Shown here: piece by piece, positions 60,766 to 64,000 of the stretch
How positions within the stretch are numbered: the first letter of the stretch is position 1
How the letters are laid out: each line of letters starts with the position of its first letter
Origin: Mimachlamys varia
Taxonomy: Eukaryota; Mollusca; Bivalvia; Pectinida; Pectinidae
Assembly: GCA_947623455.1 (NCBI GenBank)
Contig: OX392540.1
Location: 6,341,432 to 6,405,431 of the forward strand
Length of the DNA stretch: 64,000 bases
Direction: 5' to 3'
Made by a program: the position numbers and the translations under genes
The notes under the pieces: model-generated
Seen by the model: the letters and a program-made list of their open reading frames with translations, nothing else
What the model was told of the DNA's origin: nothing
Database searches by the model: none

Positions 60766-61021
60766 CACAGGGACCTGATAATTTGTTACATCTAGTTTTG
60801 GACCTAAAATAGGGTGTTTAGAGTAATTTTACACATTTGGGGGGTTAAGATCAATTTTCGATAAAAATGCCCCCTCAATGGTCATTAATTAAGCTAATGA
60901 CCATTGAGGGGGCATTTTTATCGAAAATTGATCTTAACCCCCCAAATGTGTAAAATTTCCTAAACACCCTATTTTAGGTCCAAAACTACATGTAACTGTA
61001 ACAAATTATCTGGTCCCTGTG
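60766..61021. mobile_element. Palindromic CACAGGGACC MITE, copy 1
   Basis: CACAGGGACCTGATAATTTG begins an arm that is mirrored almost perfectly to 61021, with the centre at about 60893 (GACCATTGAGGGGGCATTTT and its inverse). The flanks GTATATAC and ATATATAC match at 7 of 8 bases, fitting an 8-bp hAT-type duplication. Confidence 0.85.
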
Positions 61022-61667
61022 ATATATACGTCTCTCCATCGTAATAAATCGTATTATTATTAAATATATCTAATTATAAAATATGGCCTAGATTCTATAC
61101 GTATCTGATTTAGACGCCGAATATAATTCATGTAGGACCACAAGAACAGATAAAATTTATTGTATAAAGAAAACAGAGGTACGTTGGCCTCAATGGTCCC
61201 CTGAATTTTAATGTACGTAATTATTACTAGTACCAATAACTTTTGTTGTTGTGGCCTTATACTGAAATTATCATCAACTTAAACCAAATAGGTCGTACGT
61301 AAAATAAAACAAACCAAACCTAAACCAAAAGCTAGAAAACTGACAGGTAAGCAAAGGTCCTGCTTAATCGAGCCCTGAGCTTTGAACCCAATGATCAAAC
61401 TCACTGATTTTTATATTTGTTCAATTGACTTCTCAAAAAAGAAAGTTACAAACGGTTTCCTTGACCTTTGAATCAGTGACCTTGTCCTCTTTGACCTTGA
61501 TTTATGGTCAATTGACAAATTATTTTTATTCTGATCAATTTTCTTCACAATGCCATAACAAAATGTTCATCAGAAATCAGGGGAGGATTCAGCATTTTTT
61601 CAGGGGGGGGGGGGGGGGGGTGGTGATACAATTTCAGACTTTATTTTCCGACAAATGCGGTCTAAAC
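61022..61667. other. Between two MITE copies, no gene recognised
   Basis: Contains several TGACCTTGA words at 61460-61505 (bivalve repeat type) and a run of about 19 G at 61604. The open frame across the G-run is not credible. Confidence 0.45.
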
Positions 61668-61903
61668 CACAGGGACCTGATAATTTGTTACAGCTAGTTT
61701 TGGACCTAAACGAAGGTGTTTAGAGTAGTTTTATACTTTTGGGAGATTTAAAAAAAGTTGATAAAAATGCCCCCTCAATGGTCATAGTCTTTATGGCATT
61801 TTTTTTATCGAAAATTGATTTAAACCCGCCAAAAGTGTAAAATTACTCTAAACACCCTCGTTTAGGTCCAACACTAGCTGTAACAAGTTCTCAAATTTCT
61901 GTG
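61668..61903. mobile_element. CACAGGGACC MITE, copy 2, with perfect 8-bp TSD
   Basis: Same family as 60766-61021: CACAGGGACCTGATAATTTG at left and inverted arm ending CTGTG at 61903. GTCTAAAC lies on both sides (61660-61667 and 61904-61911), an exact 8-bp duplication. One arm is more diverged than in copy 1. Confidence 0.9.
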
Positions 61904-61911
61904 GTCTAAAC

Positions 61912-62204
61912 CACATCATGTTTTACAAGCTAAAACAAATTAATTTGGCTCTTTACTTTTCAATAATCTCGTTTTTTATCTTTCATATTATATAATTTTG
62001 TTTAACTTTTTTCTTTCTTTTTAGATCTATTTTTAGAAACTATTGCCGTTGTGTCTATTCTAATAAATCCGTGTTTCTTTTATTGCTTGCTCTAGTTTAT
62101 CGTGACAGAATAGATAATTCTCAATAATAGTGATATTGTAAAATGAAAATGTGTTAATTACCAATATGAAGTGTTTCTGGTAGTGGGCAGGATATAGTCA
62201 TCTT
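61912..62204. other. Nothing recognised
   Basis: AT-rich sequence between the CACAGGGACC MITE copy 2 and a truncated TTAA MITE. No coding or structural signal seen. Confidence 0.4.
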
Positions 62205-62322
62205 TTAAAGGCCCAGTATACGTAACTTTCGGCAAAACTTGAAGCGAAAATGAAGCCTAATAACTTTTTATATCGATAGATTTAGTAAAGATTAACTGAT
62301 ATTAGCAATATGCAAGATGAAT
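62205..62322. mobile_element. TTAA MITE, copy 3 (left part only)
   Basis: TTAAAGGCCCAGTATACGTA through TTAGTAAAGATTAACTGATA and AGATGAATTT aligns with 9721-9843, then breaks off where the GIY-YIG fragment begins. Confidence 0.8.
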
Positions 62323-62324
62323 TT

Positions 62325-62450
62325 GTAGACTTGCTGTTCCATGTCTTCAATGTCTTTTTTATGTTTTTTCAGACGCGTTCAAATTTCCGACTAGTTTTAC
62401 CTATGTAAGAATACGATTTGGGTGACAGATAAATAGAATCTCGCCCGTTA
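62325..62450 (-). pseudogene. Degenerate GIY-YIG-like fragment of a retroelement
   Basis: In the minus strand one frame reads SPKSYSYIGKTSRKFERV and, after a one-base frame change, LKKHKKDIEDMEQQVY. The pattern Y-I/V-G-x-T-x-R-x-F-x-x-R...H-K-x-D-I is that of GIY-YIG endonuclease regions found in Penelope-like and related retroelements. It is about 40 residues long, frameshifted, and without neighbouring RT sequence. Recognition is by motif only. Confidence 0.45.
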
Positions 62451-62551
62451 TATTTACATTAAGGATATTTTTTTATATATGCCTGTGTCAATTTCTTTGG
62501 GATAAAGTCGGTAAACGTTCTCCTTTTTCCGTGTGTTTCTCAACTGGAAGA

Positions 62552-62790
62552 GCCTGATTTAAATCAACGTCATCTAAGCTATTGACTCAAAGCCAGTATA
62601 CATGTTATCTGAGGCGGAGTGCAAAGCGTTGACGTAACGTAGCCCAATATAGCGCTAGAAATTACGTCACAATAGCCTGATTTAAATCAGTGTCATCTAA
62701 GCGATTGATTCAACACCATTATACATGTTATCTGAGGCGGTATGCAAACTTTGATATAACATAGTCCAACATGGCGTCAGAAATAACGTC
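62552..62790. repeat. Diverged ~115-bp tandem duplication with ACGTCA motifs
   Basis: CTGATTTAAATCA-(C/G)TCATCTAAGC, TATACATGTTATCTGAGGCG and (A)CGTCA words occur in the same order at 62552-62665 and 62670-62790. Each copy contains ACGTCA, a CRE half-site-like word. No gene attached. Confidence 0.7.
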
Positions 62791-63655
62791 ATGTGATGCA
62801 CATTGCAAATTGTAGTATACAGTGTGATATATTACAATTTTGTCTAGTAATGATATATAGGCAAAGGCAACAAAGAATGTAAATATATTCTAATATAAGG
62901 TGTTTTGTATTTGATACTCGTTATGAAATACAAAACACCATATAATCACACCCTCTGTCACTACTACTCAAAATTACATCCAATCAGAACATATGTATCA
63001 TGAGTAAGGTGTATCCAATCAGAGGTGACCTTCCATAGTCAGTACTCCAATATCACAATACAACTTATTACCCATGTAGCAGTCTCTGATTAGAATACTG
63101 AAGTCGAACATATAGATGAAAGTGTAGTATTAGTACACATAACAATCTACAGTCGTTTCACAATCAAAATATATACACTAAAAGGCCAATCAGGGATTAG
63201 AGGAGCTTTGATTACACATCAGCGCACAGTTAGGCACTTCCGTGTTTGAAATGAACACAGAAACACGAGGTGGAAACTTACAGTATTTATAGTAAATAAA
63301 ATCGATAACTACAGGTGTGCAGATTTTATAACATTAAATATCATACAACAACGATAAATCTAACTGTCAATCATTTAAATGGAGAGATTTTAGGGCGTTC
63401 TTTACAATTACATTTTAATGGTGTTATAAAACATTACATATATTGGTCACTTTCAAGGTGAGTGAAATGTTAGGTAACTCTTCATTTATTTAATTCTATA
63501 TCATGTAGACCATTACAGTTAATCCCTCCCGAGTAACGCTATTCTAATCCATGTAATTATCGCTACCAGTACTGATAACTGCTCAGAACAGCGATTTGTC
63601 TATTATCTCCCTTAGTGCGTTAGATATTTTAATAGACTATATAGAGAGAGGATAT
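62791..63655. other. Nothing recognised apart from a small hairpin
   Basis: 62890-62945 is a hairpin with a perfect 14-bp stem, GGTGTTTTGTATTT / AAATACAAAACACC. The rest is unique-looking with no credible exon. Confidence 0.5.
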
Positions 63656-63659
63656 CTAA

Positions 63660-64000
63660 CAGTCTGTCCCTCCCCTATTGTATAGCTTTCAATCCCCTAT
63701 AGTATGACTGTCCCTCCCCTATAGTATAGCTTTCCCTCCCCTAAAGTATAGCTTTCCCTCCCCTACAGTATAGTTTTCCCTCCTCTATAGTATAGCTGTC
63801 CCTCTCCTAAAGTATAGCTTTCCCTCCCCTATAGTATAGCTATCCCTCCCCTATAGTATAGCTTTCCCTCCTCTATAGTATAGCTGTCCCTCCTCTATAG
63901 TATAGCTGTCCCTCCCCTATAGTATAGCTTTCCCTCCCCTATAGTATAGCTTTCTCTCCTCTATAGTATAGCTTTCTCTCCCCTATAGTACAGCTTTCTC
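63660..64000. repeat. 22-bp minisatellite, cut by window edge (about 15 copies)
   Basis: The unit is CTTTCCCTCCCCTATAGTAT plus AG, with variants GCTGTCCC, CCTCTATAG and CCTAAAG. It runs off the right end of the window. Confidence 0.93.

Noticed and set aside
61425..61697. 90-codon frame containing a poly-Gly run
   Set aside because: The Gly run is a homopolymer G tract and the frame runs into a MITE; no recognisable protein.
30295..64000. A second conventional gene in the right half
   Set aside because: I searched the non-repetitive gaps for conserved exons with splice sites and found none; only retroelement fragments were recognisable. Small exons of unfamiliar genes could still be missed.

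Overview
This window looks like nuclear DNA of a bivalve mollusc. The evidence is an intron-rich gene with GT-AG introns, many DNA-transposon fragments with animal-type target-site duplications, and dispersed motifs I know from bivalve genomes (GAGGCCCAGAGGGCCTGTAT, AAGGGCCATAACTC, and a tail of the AATAGCTCTCC...GGCGAGC type). The species cannot be named from the sequence. Most of the 64 kb is tandem repeat or mobile-element debris.

One gene is clearly recognisable: a phosphatidylserine synthase of the PTDSS1 type on the minus strand. Nine coding exons were assembled by hand, from the start codon at 29213 down to 5156. They give about 354 codons with every splice phase consistent. The last ~110 codons and the 3' UTR lie left of position 1. 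All nine exons appear as short blocks of 60-176 bp separated by introns of about 0.9 to 9 kb.

Layout from left to right. 1-4455: 79-bp satellite. 4456-4757: 40-bp minisatellite (both in the terminal visible intron). 5156-11496: exons 9 to 5, with a 35-bp array grown from the exon 8 donor, three MITE-like elements, a hairpin and a possible plus-strand nested first exon. 11701-14040: 39-bp array. 14480-15055: 24-bp array touching the exon 4 donor. 15080-19836: exons 4 to 2, with bivalve interspersed repeats. 19837-29037: 9.2-kb intron 1 holding decayed LINE pieces, MITEs and a 37-bp array. 29038-29213: exon 1. 29214-29358: CpG/GC-box/YY1-type promoter. 29359-30286: hAT-like foldback element with a perfect 8-bp target duplication. 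31419-46280: 60-bp satellite with a ~4.8 kb higher-order duplication. 48183-50830: 38-bp array flanked by inverted purine/pyrimidine tracts. 53840-59520: the same 60-bp satellite in inverted orientation, split by a 3.0-kb TA-flanked element. 59521-63650: more MITEs and a retroelement fragment. 63660-64000: 22-bp array running off the edge.

The most unusual observation is that several tandem repeats in this gene are built from its own exon-intron boundaries. The exon 8 5' splice site is amplified about 30-fold, the exon 2 5' splice site is triplicated, and the exon 9 3' splice site is duplicated. In addition, the 5' UTR/promoter contains the core motif of the 60-bp satellite that fills about 17 kb upstream. 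No second protein-coding gene could be supported in 30.3-64 kb.
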